A DNA stretch of 64,000 nt from Pseudarthrobacter chlorophenolicus (GCF_000962805.1 NZ_JZTW01000001.1:558001-622000); one strand, 5' to 3'. Counted from the stretch's first letter, positions 25,973 through 35,404 are shown. Translations and numbers: made by a program. The notes: generated by a model not told the origin, from the letters alone.

Positions 25973-26100
25973 CTGGTTGTGCGCTTCATCCCGGATGCGC
26001 GGGTGAGGCCTGCTTCTTTGCCTGCGGGCTACCGCAGTTGTCCAGCCCCAGGGACCGACGCGCGCACTGCTACCTGCAGCCCGTGGCCTAGGATCTACCC

Positions 26101-26754
26101 ATGACGACACTTCGGGGAGCGGTGGTTCTGGTAGTCGGCGCCAGCGGCGGACTCGGTTCGCGCATCGCTGCCCAGCTGGAGAGCAGCGGCGCCATCGTCG
26201 CCAGGTCATCAAAGTCAGATGGGCACGATCTGCGCATACCTTCCGTGACCCAATCGGTGCTGGAAGACACGAATGCGCAGTACGGGCGCCTCGACGGGGT
26301 AGTGGTCGCGTCAGGGGTCGTTGCCTTCGGCGCCGCATCCGACCTTGAACCCGCCACGGTGGACGAACTTTTCGCTGTGAACACCACCGGCCCGATCCAC
26401 CTCATCACCCAGAGCCAGCGTTACCTCGCGGCGTCCGCACGCGAGGGCCGGGAACCCTTCGTTGTGACACTAAGTGGCGTTGTAGCCGAGGCGCCCGTCG
26501 CTGGCCTCGCTGCCTACTCGGCGTCGAAGGCTGGACTCGCGGCCTTCGTTGTCGCAGCGGCCCGCGAGTATCACCGGGCGGGCATCAGAATCCTGGACGC
26601 ACGCCCGGGCCACACCGGCACCGCCCTGTCTGAGCATCCGATCGCCGGGTCAGCGCCGCGATTCGGCGCGGCACTGGATCCCGACCTGGTTGCTGCGCGG
26701 ATCATCACCGCGATCGCCGATGGAGAGAAGGACCTGCCCAGCACCGCTTTCTAA
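26101..26754 (+). CDS. Short-chain dehydrogenase/reductase
   Basis: 217 residues, short for an SDR. The cofactor motif is VVGASGGLGSR (about 12-22), the NAG-equivalent is VVASGVVAFG, the active-site YSASK is near residue 141 with the Ser in VTLSGVV. Complete catalytic triad, so probably active with NAD(P)H; substrate unknown. TAGGAT (26089-26094) lies 6 bases before the ATG, the leaderless layout. Its stop overlaps the stop of the convergent LLM gene by two bases. Confidence 0.9.
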   Translation: MTTLRGAVVLVVGASGGLGSRIAAQLESSGAIVARSSKSDGHDLRIPSVTQSVLEDTNAQYGRLDGVVVASGVVAFGAASDLEPATVDELFAVNTTGPIHLITQSQRYLAASAREGREPFVVTLSGVVAEAPVAGLAAYSASKAGLAAFVVAAAREYHRAGIRILDARPGHTGTALSEHPIAGSAPRFGAALDPDLVAARIITAIADGEKDLPSTAF

Positions 26755-27803
26755 GCCCGTCCGGCTCCGGCCGGTTCCCAGCCAAGGGCCGGGCCCAGCC
26801 GGGTGGCGATGTCGGTGAGGATCTGGATGTAGTCTTCGTGGTCGAAGCTGAAGGGGAGGGCGAAGGCCACTTCGTCGACCTCCTGGAAACCCGCGTGGGC
26901 GTACAACTGTTCCGCGATCTGCTCACTGGTGCCGATGAGGTCCTTGGCGAACATCATCTTCCTGGGTCCCTGCGGGGCGGCCGTGCGGGGCGTGCGTTCG
27001 TCGACGTACCGCTGGTACTTCTCCCTCTGCGCCGCAGAGGCCGAATCGGTGGGAATGACCACCAGCCCCTGGGATACCCGCGTCCGCTCCTGCGGCTGTC
27101 CTGACGCTGCCGCTGCGGCGCGGTAGGCGCGGATTTGGGACTGCTGGACCCGCGCGAAGTCGGGTTCCTCGCCGGCGTCAGGAAAGATCACGCTGCTGGA
27201 GAGCAGGTTGAAGCCGTTTTCGCCTGCCCAGACTGCGGATTTCCGGCTGGCAGCGCCGTACCAGAGGCGGTCGCGCAGGCCCGGCGAATGCGGTTCCACA
27301 CGGTTGGAAAACTCCTCCACCACGCCCTGCTTGCCGGAGAAATCGCGGACAACGCTGCCCGCGACCAGCCGGGCGAACCGCTCCACGCGGGCGTAGCTGA
27401 AATCCTCCACCCCGGCCGAGTCGGGGTAAAGCTCATGCTTGAGCGTGTCCCACTGCATCGGCTCGCCTACGCTGACGCCCGGATTGATCCGGCCGCCGGC
27501 CAGCAGGTCCGTGGTGGCGAGGTCCTCGGCCAGCCGAAGGGGATTCTCCCAGCCAAGCGGCGTCACGGCCGTGCCAAGTTCGATCCTGGAGGTGCGTTGG
27601 CTGGCCGCTGCCATAACGGCCACGGGCGAGGAAATGCCAAACTGCAGGTGGCGGTGCCGCAGCCACGCGCTGTCGAAGCCCAGCCGCTCACCCAGTTCAA
27701 TCACCTGCAACGTGGATTCGTGACCCGCGGCCGGGTTGACCGGATCAAAAAGTCCGATGGTGAGGAAGGCAAGCTTTCGCAGGGGACGGTTCTGATCTGG
27801 CAT
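26751..27803 (-). CDS. LLM-class flavin-dependent oxidoreductase
   Basis: 350 residues, bacterial luciferase-like TIM barrel. Motifs: LGFDSAWLRHRHLQFGI, RIELGTAVTPLGWENPLRLAEDLAT and LWYGAASRKSAVWAGENGFN. AAAGGAAG precedes the ATG. Such enzymes use reduced FMN (or F420) on many substrates; nothing here fixes which. Stops overlap with the convergent SDR gene. Confidence 0.88.
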   Translation of the reverse strand: MPDQNRPLRKLAFLTIGLFDPVNPAAGHESTLQVIELGERLGFDSAWLRHRHLQFGISSPVAVMAAASQRTSRIELGTAVTPLGWENPLRLAEDLATTDLLAGGRINPGVSVGEPMQWDTLKHELYPDSAGVEDFSYARVERFARLVAGSVVRDFSGKQGVVEEFSNRVEPHSPGLRDRLWYGAASRKSAVWAGENGFNLLSSSVIFPDAGEEPDFARVQQSQIRAYRAAAAASGQPQERTRVSQGLVVIPTDSASAAQREKYQRYVDERTPRTAAPQGPRKMMFAKDLIGTSEQIAEQLYAHAGFQEVDEVAFALPFSFDHEDYIQILTDIATRLGPALGWEPAGAGRA

Positions 27804-27955
27804 ATGCTTCCTTTGCTTGGGCCTGGCGTTTCACCCCAGAATATTCTTGCCCGGCCCACCGCCCGTGGCCACCGCGGGTGCAGGTTACCTTTTGCGACAC
27901 CGGAGCCGGGGTCCGCACGGCAACGCCCGGCGCACAATCCAACTATCGTTGGGGC

Positions 27956-29569
27956 ATGCAAGCCGGCCAGCACCTGCGCCTCGTCCTGCCGCACCAGCTC
28001 TTCGGGCAGCACTTTGAACTGCCGGCTGACGGCACGGCCTTGGTGCTGATCGAGCACGACCTCATGTTCCGGCAGTACGCCTTCCACTCCCACAAGCTGG
28101 TCCTCCACCGGGCATCGATGGCTCGGTTTGCCGGCCGGCTCCGCAACCACGGGTATGAAGTGGAAGTCCTGGCCAGCGATCCTGACCGCACGTCCCGCAG
28201 CCAGCTGGGGCAACTCATTCGGAGGAGCCGCCCGCGGCAGGTGACCTGGTTCGACGTCGTGGATGACTGGCTTGAGCAGGACCTGATCGCCGGCCTCGCT
28301 GACGGCGGCTACCGGATGCCGGCCGGCGACGTCCTGGAGACTCCCAACTTCCTTACGGACCGCCGTCGGATCGACGAGTGGTTCGCCCACAACCCAGCCC
28401 GGATGTACGACTTTTACGTGTGGCAACGACGCCGGCTCGATGTCCTGGTGGACGGCGGCGGCCCCGTCGGCGGCAAGTGGTCCTTTGACGCCGAGAACAG
28501 GAAGAAGCTTCCGCGCGGGTACGTTCCGGCCGCCGTGAGCAGGTTTAGCCGGGGAAACGACGCCGGGCAAACGATGTTCGACCTTGACGCACTCATGGAA
28601 GACGGCGGCGGGACGGAGACCACCCCCGACGACGGGTCCAGCGACGTCGAGGCGGCCATTGCCTGGGTAGCCGCGGATTTTCCGGACGCCCCTGGAGACC
28701 CTGCTTCCTTTGCCTGGCCCACCGACGCTGCGGAGGCCCGCCGCCATCTGGAGGAGTTTGTCCGCGACCGGCTTGCCGGGTTTGGTGCCTACGAGGACGC
28801 CATTTCCGCTACGCACCCATTCATCAACCACGGGCTGCTCACGCCGGCACTCAACATCGGGCTGTTGGACCCCCGCGAGGTCCTTGAAGCAATTTTGGAC
28901 GGCAACGGCCAGGAGACCCCGTTGGCTTCGCTCGAGGGTTTTGTGCGGCAGCTGATCGGATGGCGGGAGTACATGCGCGCCACCTACCGTCTCCGCGGCC
29001 GGCAGATGCGCAGTTCGAACCTGCTCAACCACGGGAACCGGCTGGGCACCGGGTGGTGGGACGCCGCCACCGGGCTGGCCCCCGTGGATATGGTGATCTC
29101 CCGCGTGCTCGCCACCGGATACAGCCACCACATCGAACGGCTGATGATCCTGGGGAACGCCATGTCCCTCCTGCGCATCCACCCGCACGACGTCTACGAA
29201 TGGTTCATGGCCATGTACGTGGACGCCTACGACTGGGTCATGGTTCCCAACGTGTACGCGATGAGCCAGTTCGCGTCGGGCGCCGGAATCACCACCAAGC
29301 CATACGTCTCCGGCAGCAACTACCTGCGGAAAATGTCCGATCTGCCGCCGGGGGAGTGGGTCCCCGACTGGGATGCACTGTACTGGACCTTCATCGAGGA
29401 CCACCGTCCCGTGATTGAGCGCAACTCCCGGTCCCGGATGGTGGTATCCCTGCTGGATTCGATGGATCCGGACACCCGGAACGGTCACCGGCGCCGCGCG
29501 GAGGCGCTGCTTAAACCGAACGACGGCGGCGCCCGCCTGCTGCGGCCCGCCACCGAAGCCGGGGCGTAG
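27956..29569 (+). CDS. Cryptochrome/photolyase family protein (FeS-BCP/PhrB class) without cysteines
   Basis: 537 residues from ATG at 27956, set by TATCGT 6 bases upstream (27944-27949). The N-terminal Rossmann antenna domain (LRLVLPHQLFG onward) and a helical FAD domain with WREYMR, GYSHHIERLMILGNAMSLLR, YEWFMAMYVDAYDWVMVPN and MSQFASGAG define the class of bacterial (6-4) photolyases. The family normally binds a [4Fe-4S] cluster through four cysteines, three in a loop after NYLRKMSD. That loop here is shortened to LPPGEWVPDWDALYW, and the whole protein contains no cysteine. DNA repair of UV (6-4) products is the expected role. Confidence 0.88.
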   Translation: MQAGQHLRLVLPHQLFGQHFELPADGTALVLIEHDLMFRQYAFHSHKLVLHRASMARFAGRLRNHGYEVEVLASDPDRTSRSQLGQLIRRSRPRQVTWFDVVDDWLEQDLIAGLADGGYRMPAGDVLETPNFLTDRRRIDEWFAHNPARMYDFYVWQRRRLDVLVDGGGPVGGKWSFDAENRKKLPRGYVPAAVSRFSRGNDAGQTMFDLDALMEDGGGTETTPDDGSSDVEAAIAWVAADFPDAPGDPASFAWPTDAAEARRHLEEFVRDRLAGFGAYEDAISATHPFINHGLLTPALNIGLLDPREVLEAILDGNGQETPLASLEGFVRQLIGWREYMRATYRLRGRQMRSSNLLNHGNRLGTGWWDAATGLAPVDMVISRVLATGYSHHIERLMILGNAMSLLRIHPHDVYEWFMAMYVDAYDWVMVPNVYAMSQFASGAGITTKPYVSGSNYLRKMSDLPPGEWVPDWDALYWTFIEDHRPVIERNSRSRMVVSLLDSMDPDTRNGHRRRAEALLKPNDGGARLLRPATEAGA

Positions 29570-29682
29570 GGTTCCTCCTCCCCGCCCAGCCGGCGACACC
29601 AAAGTATCCTGACTGTGTAGGGCGCGTTCCTGGCGACTCCAGGCCCCCTTCCCCGGGATGGAATACATAAGGAGGCGGAGGC

Positions 29683-31461
29683 ATGCCAGTCAGGCGCCTG
29701 ATGCAGTACATCACCGCAGCGGCAGTTGTCGCAGTGGCCCTTTCTGGCTGCTCAGGCGGCGGCAGCGCGCCGGTAGTAGTGGGGGAGGCCAAGCGCGGAG
29801 GCAGCGCCACCGTGGCCGAGGTCAACGCTTTTTCCTCCTTCAACCCGTTCAGTACCGACGGCAACACGGACATCAACTCCAAGATCGGCGCAGCCACGCA
29901 CTCCGGCTTCTACTCCCTGGACGATAAATCCGTGGTGGTCCGAAACGACAAGTTCGGACGCTACGAAAAAGTCTCCGATGACCCGCTCAAGGTGCGGTAC
30001 ACAGTCAACGAGGGCGTCAAATGGTCCGACGGCGCGCCGATCGACGCCGGCGACCTCCTCCTGAGCTGGGCCGCGGGCTCGGGTTACTTCGACGACGCGG
30101 ATCCCGCGGCCGGGACGGGCACCAGGTATTTTTCGGCCGCGTCAGCCGTAGGCGGTCTAGCGGGCACAGCGTTCCCCGAACTCGGAGACGACGGCCGGAC
30201 CATCACGCTGCAGTACGCCGCGCCGTATGCGGACTGGCAGACCGCGTTCGACGTCGGCCTGCCGGCCCACGTGGTGGCCGCCAAGGCAGGGCTGAGCGAC
30301 GAGGAGGACCTCGTTGACCTGATTAAGGACTCGCCCAAGGGAAACCCCGGGAAACCGGCGGTAAATTCGGCGTTGAAGACGGTGGGGGATTTCTGGAACA
30401 ACGGATTCGATACGAAATCCCTGCCCGACGACCCCGCGCTGTATCTTTCCAGCGGACCCTACATCGTGCGGGACATCGTTCCGGAAGTATCCATGAAGCT
30501 CGTGCGGAACCGCGATTACGTGTGGGGGACCGAACCGTGGCTTGACGAGATCAACGTCCGGTTCACCGGTGCCTTGCCCACTGCTGTGGACGCACTCCGC
30601 AACGGGCAGGCGGACATCATCTCGCCGCAGCCTTCCGCCGACACCTCGAAACTCTTCGCCGGGCTGGCGGACCAGGGCAACACGGTGGAGCAGTACAGCC
30701 AGTCCGGGTACGACCACCTCGACCTCAACTTCTCCGGGCCCTTCGCTGACGAAGACGTCCGGAAGGCCTTCCTGAAGGCAGTGCCCCGGCAGGCCATCGT
30801 GGACGCGGTGGTGGGGGACCTGATTGCGGACGCCAAACCGCTCGACTCCCAGGTCTTCCTTCCCGGGCAGCCCAAATATGCGGATACCGTGAAGAACAAC
30901 GGCTCGGCCGACTACGCCAAGGTAGACATCGACGCAGCCAAGAAACTCCTCGACGGCGCCACGCCGACCGTCCGGATCCTGTACAACCGGGACAACCCCA
31001 ACCGCGCCAAGGCGTTCACCCTGATCCGCGATTCGGCACAGCAGGCCGGTTTCCGGGTGGTCGACGCCGGCCAGGGGAACGCGGACTGGGCAAAGTCGCT
31101 GGGAGGCGCAGGGTACGACGCCGCGTTGCTGGGGTGGATCGGAACGGGCGCCGGAGTGGGCCGCATCCCCCAGATCTTCCGCACCGGCGCGGGCAGCAAC
31201 TTCAACGGATTCTCCGACGGCGACGCGGACAAGGCGATGGAGCAGCTGGCAACCACCACTGACCTCGGCAAACAGGACGAACTGCTGGCGGGGATCGATA
31301 AGCGCGTCTGGGAGAAGGCGTACGGACTGCCGCTGTACCAGACGGTCGGGGCCATAGCCTTCAACGGCCGGGTGGCCGGTGTGAAACCGAGCCCGGGACC
31401 CCTCGGCGTGTGGTGGAACGTCTCGGACTGGCGCCTGGCCCAGCAGGGGACCACGAACTGA
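29683..31461 (+). CDS. Family-5 extracellular solute-binding lipoprotein (oligopeptide-type)
   Basis: 592 residues. Lipobox LSGC with Cys23 after a basic n-region; mature domain of the SBP_bac_5 family (ALPTAVDALRNGQADIISP, DHLDLNFSGPFADEDVRKAF). AAGGAGGCGGAGG precedes the ATG and a TATCCT at 29605-29610 would give a leader of about 65 bases. No permease follows directly: the next gene is a second binder with its own promoter region. It may feed the Dpp channel downstream. Resemblance to the mycobacterial LpqW group, whose gene sits near typA, is possible but not proven. Confidence 0.85.
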   Translation: MPVRRLMQYITAAAVVAVALSGCSGGGSAPVVVGEAKRGGSATVAEVNAFSSFNPFSTDGNTDINSKIGAATHSGFYSLDDKSVVVRNDKFGRYEKVSDDPLKVRYTVNEGVKWSDGAPIDAGDLLLSWAAGSGYFDDADPAAGTGTRYFSAASAVGGLAGTAFPELGDDGRTITLQYAAPYADWQTAFDVGLPAHVVAAKAGLSDEEDLVDLIKDSPKGNPGKPAVNSALKTVGDFWNNGFDTKSLPDDPALYLSSGPYIVRDIVPEVSMKLVRNRDYVWGTEPWLDEINVRFTGALPTAVDALRNGQADIISPQPSADTSKLFAGLADQGNTVEQYSQSGYDHLDLNFSGPFADEDVRKAFLKAVPRQAIVDAVVGDLIADAKPLDSQVFLPGQPKYADTVKNNGSADYAKVDIDAAKKLLDGATPTVRILYNRDNPNRAKAFTLIRDSAQQAGFRVVDAGQGNADWAKSLGGAGYDAALLGWIGTGAGVGRIPQIFRTGAGSNFNGFSDGDADKAMEQLATTTDLGKQDELLAGIDKRVWEKAYGLPLYQTVGAIAFNGRVAGVKPSPGPLGVWWNVSDWRLAQQGTTN

Positions 31462-31547
31462 TTCCCACCCGGCAGATGGGTGATGCAGGCCACGGTTCGA
31501 TTTCGCCGTGGCGCTACCGCCGAGTAGCATGTGACTTGCACAACTTC

Positions 31548-31563
31548 CGTTAACCGGTTAACG
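31548..31563. promoter_or_regulatory. 16-bp perfect palindrome, LacI/GalR-type operator candidate
   Basis: CGTTAACCGGTTAACG lies 169 bases upstream of the second binding-protein gene. Its CG-centred symmetry and TTAACC arms resemble LacI-family operators. No LacI-type gene is in the window, so the regulator would act in trans. Confidence 0.5.
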
Positions 31564-31731
31564 CATCTCGAACGCCCCGGTCACGGTTTGGCAACGGAGT
31601 ACCAGTATCTGGACTTCGTGCGGTTAGGCTACTCGTACATGTAGGCCCCGTCACAGTTCACAGCTGTGCCTCGGCCTGCGGGGAAACACCAGATTTCCCC
31701 TCGTTATCTCCCACAACTCATAGGAGGCGGA

Positions 31732-33417
31732 ATGCGTTTCACGCGCACTTCCAAAGCACTGGGCATCGTGGCAATCGCTGCGCTTGCCCTGACCGGGTGC
31801 GGCGCTGGAGGCGGCACCACGGAGGGGTCCGGCGACGCCACCGGCGATCCCAACAAGGTCATCACGGCCTACAGCAACGAACCACAGAACCCGCTGCTGC
31901 CGGCCAACACCAATGAGGTCTACGGCGGCCGCGTCGTCGAACTCCTTTTCGAAGGCCTGCGGACCTACGACGCCGACGGCAAGCCGGTCAACGCGTTGGC
32001 AGAATCCATTGATTCCTCCGACGCCCAGAACTGGACCATCAAGGTCAAGCAGGGCCAGAAGTTCACCAACGGCGAGGCCATCACGGCCAAGACGTTCGTT
32101 GACTCCTGGAACTTCGCCGCCAACTCGAAGAACCTGCAGAACAACGGCTTCTTCTTTGAGTCCATCGCCGGCTACGAAGAAGTATCGGCGGTCAACAGCG
32201 AGAAGACGGCCGACGGCAAGACCACCACCACGCCTGCCCCAACGGCCGAGACCATGTCCGGCCTGACGGCAACCGATGACTCCACGATCACCGTGAAGCT
32301 CAACCAGCCTGAGGCAGACTGGTCGCTGCGCCTGGGCTACTCCGCCTTCTTCCCGCTTCCTTCCGCTGCCCTTGCAGACCCGAAGACCTTCGGTGAGAAC
32401 CCGGTGGGTAACGGCCCGTACAAGTTCGAGAAGGAAGGCGCCTGGGTACACGACCAGTCGATTTCCCTCGTCAAGAACGCCGACTACAGCGGCCCGCGCG
32501 AGTCCAAGAACGGCGGCGTGACCTTCAAGTTCTACACCGATCCGGGCCCCGCATACACGGACCTCCAGTCGGACAACCTGGACATCACCGATGTCCTGCC
32601 GTCCAACGCACTGAAGACCTATGAGACGGACTTCCAGGACCGCAACGCCACCAAGGCAGTTGCCACCAACTCCACGCTGAACATCCCGCCGTACAACCCG
32701 AACTTCCAGGGTGAAGCCGGCAAGCTGCGCCGTGAAGCCCTCTCCTACGCCATCAACCGCGAGGAAATCGCCAAGGTTGTCTTCAACGGCACCCGCACCC
32801 CGGCCAAGGCTTTTGTCCCGCCGGTCATCGACGGATTCAAGGAAGGCCTGAAGGGCAGCGAAATCCTGAAGTTCGACGCCGCCAAGGCCAAGGACCTCTG
32901 GGAGCAGGCTAACAAGATCCAGCCGTACGACGACTCCAAGCCGCTCCAGATTGCTTCCAACACCGATGGCGGCAACAAGGAATGGATCGACGCCGTGGCC
33001 AACGGCTTCAAGAACAACCTCGGCATCCAGGCTGAAATCCAGCCCTTCGCCAAGTTCGCTGAAGTCCTGAACCTGCGCAAGTCCCAGCAGCTCCCCGGCC
33101 TGACCCGTGCAGGCTGGCAGGGTGACTACCCGTCGCTGTACAACTTCCTCGGCCCGGTCTGGGGCACCAACGCTTCCTCCAACTACGAGAAGTACACGAA
33201 CCCCGAGTTCGACAAGCTCCTCAAGGAGGGCCTGGCTGCCACATCCACCGAGGATGCAAACGCCAAGTTCAACCAGGCACAGGAAGTGCTGTTCGAGGAT
33301 CTGCCCGGCCTGCCCCTGTGGGACCAGGCACGTCCGATCGTGTGGAGCAACAACGTCGTGAAGGCCGAGACCGGCTGGAACGGCAGCATCCTCTACTACA
33401 ACATCACGGCTAAGTAG
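31732..33417 (+). CDS. Peptide ABC importer, substrate-binding lipoprotein
   Basis: 561 residues from the ATG after TAGGAGGCGG. Lipobox LTGC, Cys23. SBP_bac_5 fold: an early NEPQNPLLPANTNEVYGGRV, later WTIKVKQGQKFTNGEAITA and ENPVGNGPYKFEKEGAW, and REALSYAINREEIAKVVFNG. First gene of the Dpp-type operon; the codon usage is unusually biased towards C-ending codons, as expected for an abundantly made binder. A 16-bp hairpin separates it from the permease genes. Confidence 0.92.
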   Translation: MRFTRTSKALGIVAIAALALTGCGAGGGTTEGSGDATGDPNKVITAYSNEPQNPLLPANTNEVYGGRVVELLFEGLRTYDADGKPVNALAESIDSSDAQNWTIKVKQGQKFTNGEAITAKTFVDSWNFAANSKNLQNNGFFFESIAGYEEVSAVNSEKTADGKTTTTPAPTAETMSGLTATDDSTITVKLNQPEADWSLRLGYSAFFPLPSAALADPKTFGENPVGNGPYKFEKEGAWVHDQSISLVKNADYSGPRESKNGGVTFKFYTDPGPAYTDLQSDNLDITDVLPSNALKTYETDFQDRNATKAVATNSTLNIPPYNPNFQGEAGKLRREALSYAINREEIAKVVFNGTRTPAKAFVPPVIDGFKEGLKGSEILKFDAAKAKDLWEQANKIQPYDDSKPLQIASNTDGGNKEWIDAVANGFKNNLGIQAEIQPFAKFAEVLNLRKSQQLPGLTRAGWQGDYPSLYNFLGPVWGTNASSNYEKYTNPEFDKLLKEGLAATSTEDANAKFNQAQEVLFEDLPGLPLWDQARPIVWSNNVVKAETGWNGSILYYNITAK

Positions 33418-33441
33418 TCCTTGATCTAACTTGCCGCCAAG

Positions 33442-33479
33442 GCTAATGGGGGTCCGGTTACGGCCGGGCCCCCATTGGC
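33442..33479 (+). promoter_or_regulatory. Intercistronic hairpin between binding protein and dppB
   Basis: 16-base arms (33442-33457 and 33464-33479) pair with two G-T wobbles around a 6-base loop. There is no strong T-run. It may attenuate read-through or protect the upstream mRNA so that the binder outnumbers the permeases. Confidence 0.6.
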
Positions 33480-33540
33480 TTGCACGGCAGGAAGGTATGC
33501 ATGAACCTGTTCACTTCCTCCCCGGAAGGCTGGTGATACC

Positions 33541-34470
33541 GTGGTCCGCTTTATCCTTCGCCGGCTCCTCCAGGTGATCCCTGTCTTCATCGGCACCACC
33601 CTCCTCGTGTACTACATGGTGTTCGCCCTTCCCGGCGATCCCATCGCGGCACTGTTCGGCGACCGCCAGCCACCCCAGGCAGTCATCGATACCCTTCGCA
33701 GCCAGTACCACCTTGATGAACCCTTCTTCGTCCAGTACGGCCTGTTCCTGAAGAACCTCTTCACGTTCAACCTCGGCAACGACTTCACCGGCCAGCCCAT
33801 CGCGGCAAGCCTCGCCCGCGTCTTCCCGGTAACGGCGATGCTGGCCGTCGAAGCACTGGCCATCCAGGCCATCTTCGGCGTGGCTTTTGGCGTCTTCGCC
33901 GGCCTCCGCCGCGGCGGCTGGTTTGACTCCACCGTCCTGGTCGCTTCCCTGGTGGTCATCGCAGTTCCCACTTTCGTGCTGGGCTTCGTGTTCCAGCTGG
34001 TCTTTGGCGTTCAGCTCGGCTGGGCGAAACCCACCGTGGGCGCCAACGCCGACTGGGGCAGCCTGCTGCTGCCCGCCGTCGTGCTGGGCCTTGTCTCCTT
34101 CGCGTACGTCCTCAGGCTGACCCGTGCATCGGTCAGCGAGAACATGAACGCGGACTACGTCCGGACCGCCACCGCCAAGGGCCTCTCCCGGCCCCGGGTG
34201 GTCCTGGCGCACATCCTGCGCAACTCGCTGATCCCCGTGGTGACCTACCTCGGCGCCAACCTTGGCGGACTAATGGGCGGCGCCATCGTTACCGAAGGCA
34301 TCTTCAACGTCCCGGGCGTCGGCAACAAGCTGTACCAGGCAGTCCTGCGCACTGAGGGCCCCACCATCGTGTCCATCGTCAGCGTGCTGGTGCTGGTGTT
34401 CGTGGTGTCCAACCTGCTCGTTGATCTCCTGTACGCCTGGCTTGACCCGAGGATTCGCTATGACCAGTAA
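33541..34470 (+). CDS. dppB: Peptide ABC importer permease, DppB-like
   Basis: 309 residues, six membrane helices. N-terminus FILRRLLQVIPVFIGTTLLVY is the DppB/OppB signature. The EAA loop YVRTATAKGLSRPRVVLAHI is complete. GTG start; GGAAGG is close upstream. Its end overlaps dppC by 11 bases. Confidence 0.94.
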   Translation: MVRFILRRLLQVIPVFIGTTLLVYYMVFALPGDPIAALFGDRQPPQAVIDTLRSQYHLDEPFFVQYGLFLKNLFTFNLGNDFTGQPIAASLARVFPVTAMLAVEALAIQAIFGVAFGVFAGLRRGGWFDSTVLVASLVVIAVPTFVLGFVFQLVFGVQLGWAKPTVGANADWGSLLLPAVVLGLVSFAYVLRLTRASVSENMNADYVRTATAKGLSRPRVVLAHILRNSLIPVVTYLGANLGGLMGGAIVTEGIFNVPGVGNKLYQAVLRTEGPTIVSIVSVLVLVFVVSNLLVDLLYAWLDPRIRYDQ

Positions 34471-35404
34471 CAACAGCCACTTCGTGGCGCCCATCGATGA
34501 AACCCCGCTGCAGGCGACGGACGCGGTCAAGACCGACCAAGCCCCGCTCAGCCTGTGGGCAGACGCGTGGCGCAAGCTCCGCCGTCGTCCGCTGTTTATC
34601 ATCTCGTCGCTGCTGATCCTCGCCCTGATCGTGATTGCGCTGTTCCCCGGCCTCTTCACGTCCACCCCGCCGAACGACGGCTGCGAACTCGGGAATTCGG
34701 AAGGCGGGCCCACTGCCGGCCACCCGTTCGGGTTCACGTTCCAGGGTTGCGATATCTACTCGCGCGTCATCCACGGCACACAGGCATCACTGTCCGTTGG
34801 CATCCTTTCGGTGCTCTGCGTTCTGGTGATCGGTGTAACGCTCGGCGCACTGGCTGGCTACTACGGCGGCTGGATCGACGCCGTCCTGGCCCGACTCGGC
34901 GACATCTTCTTCGCCCTGCCGCTGATCCTCGGCGCCCTGGTCATCACCCAGTTGCCACTGTTCCGTGAGAACAAGAGCGTGTGGACAGTAGTGTTCGTCA
35001 TATCGCTCCTGGCCTGGCCGCAAATGGCCCGCATCACCCGCGGCGCCGTCATAGAAGTACGCAACGCAGACTTCGTCACCGCGGCGCAGGCACTCGGCGT
35101 GTCAAAGTTCAAGGCGCTGGTCCGGCACGTCCTGCCTAACGCCCTGGCACCGATCATCGTGCTGGCAACGCTGGAACTGGGCGTGTTCATCGTGGCCGAA
35201 GCTACCCTGTCCTTCCTGGGTATCGGGTTGCCGCAGAGCATCATGTCGTGGGGCAACGACATTGCAGGTGCCCAGGCCTCCATCCGGACCCGGCCCGAAA
35301 TCCTGCTGTTCCCCGCTGCAGCCCTGTCCATCACCGTGCTGAGCTTCATCATGCTGGGCGATGCCGTCCGTGACGCCCTCGACCCGAAGAGCCGCCAGCG
35401 ATGA
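34460..35404 (+). CDS. dppC: Peptide ABC importer permease, DppC-like
   Basis: 314 residues from the internal ATG (MTSNNSHF), 11 bases inside the end of dppB; an in-frame start further upstream would deepen the overlap and is less likely. A single N-terminal helix after WRKLRRRPLFIISSLL is followed by a periplasmic loop with two cysteines (GCEL, GCDIYSR), then five more helices. EAA loop FVTAAQALGVSKFKALVRHV. ATGA overlap with the ATPase gene. Confidence 0.93.
   Translation: MTSNNSHFVAPIDETPLQATDAVKTDQAPLSLWADAWRKLRRRPLFIISSLLILALIVIALFPGLFTSTPPNDGCELGNSEGGPTAGHPFGFTFQGCDIYSRVIHGTQASLSVGILSVLCVLVIGVTLGALAGYYGGWIDAVLARLGDIFFALPLILGALVITQLPLFRENKSVWTVVFVISLLAWPQMARITRGAVIEVRNADFVTAAQALGVSKFKALVRHVLPNALAPIIVLATLELGVFIVAEATLSFLGIGLPQSIMSWGNDIAGAQASIRTRPEILLFPAAALSITVLSFIMLGDAVRDALDPKSRQR

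Noticed and set aside
27701..29668. A 655-residue open frame antisense to the photolyase
   Set aside because: Same artefact of codon bias; no recognisable domains, and it overlaps both the photolyase and the LLM gene.
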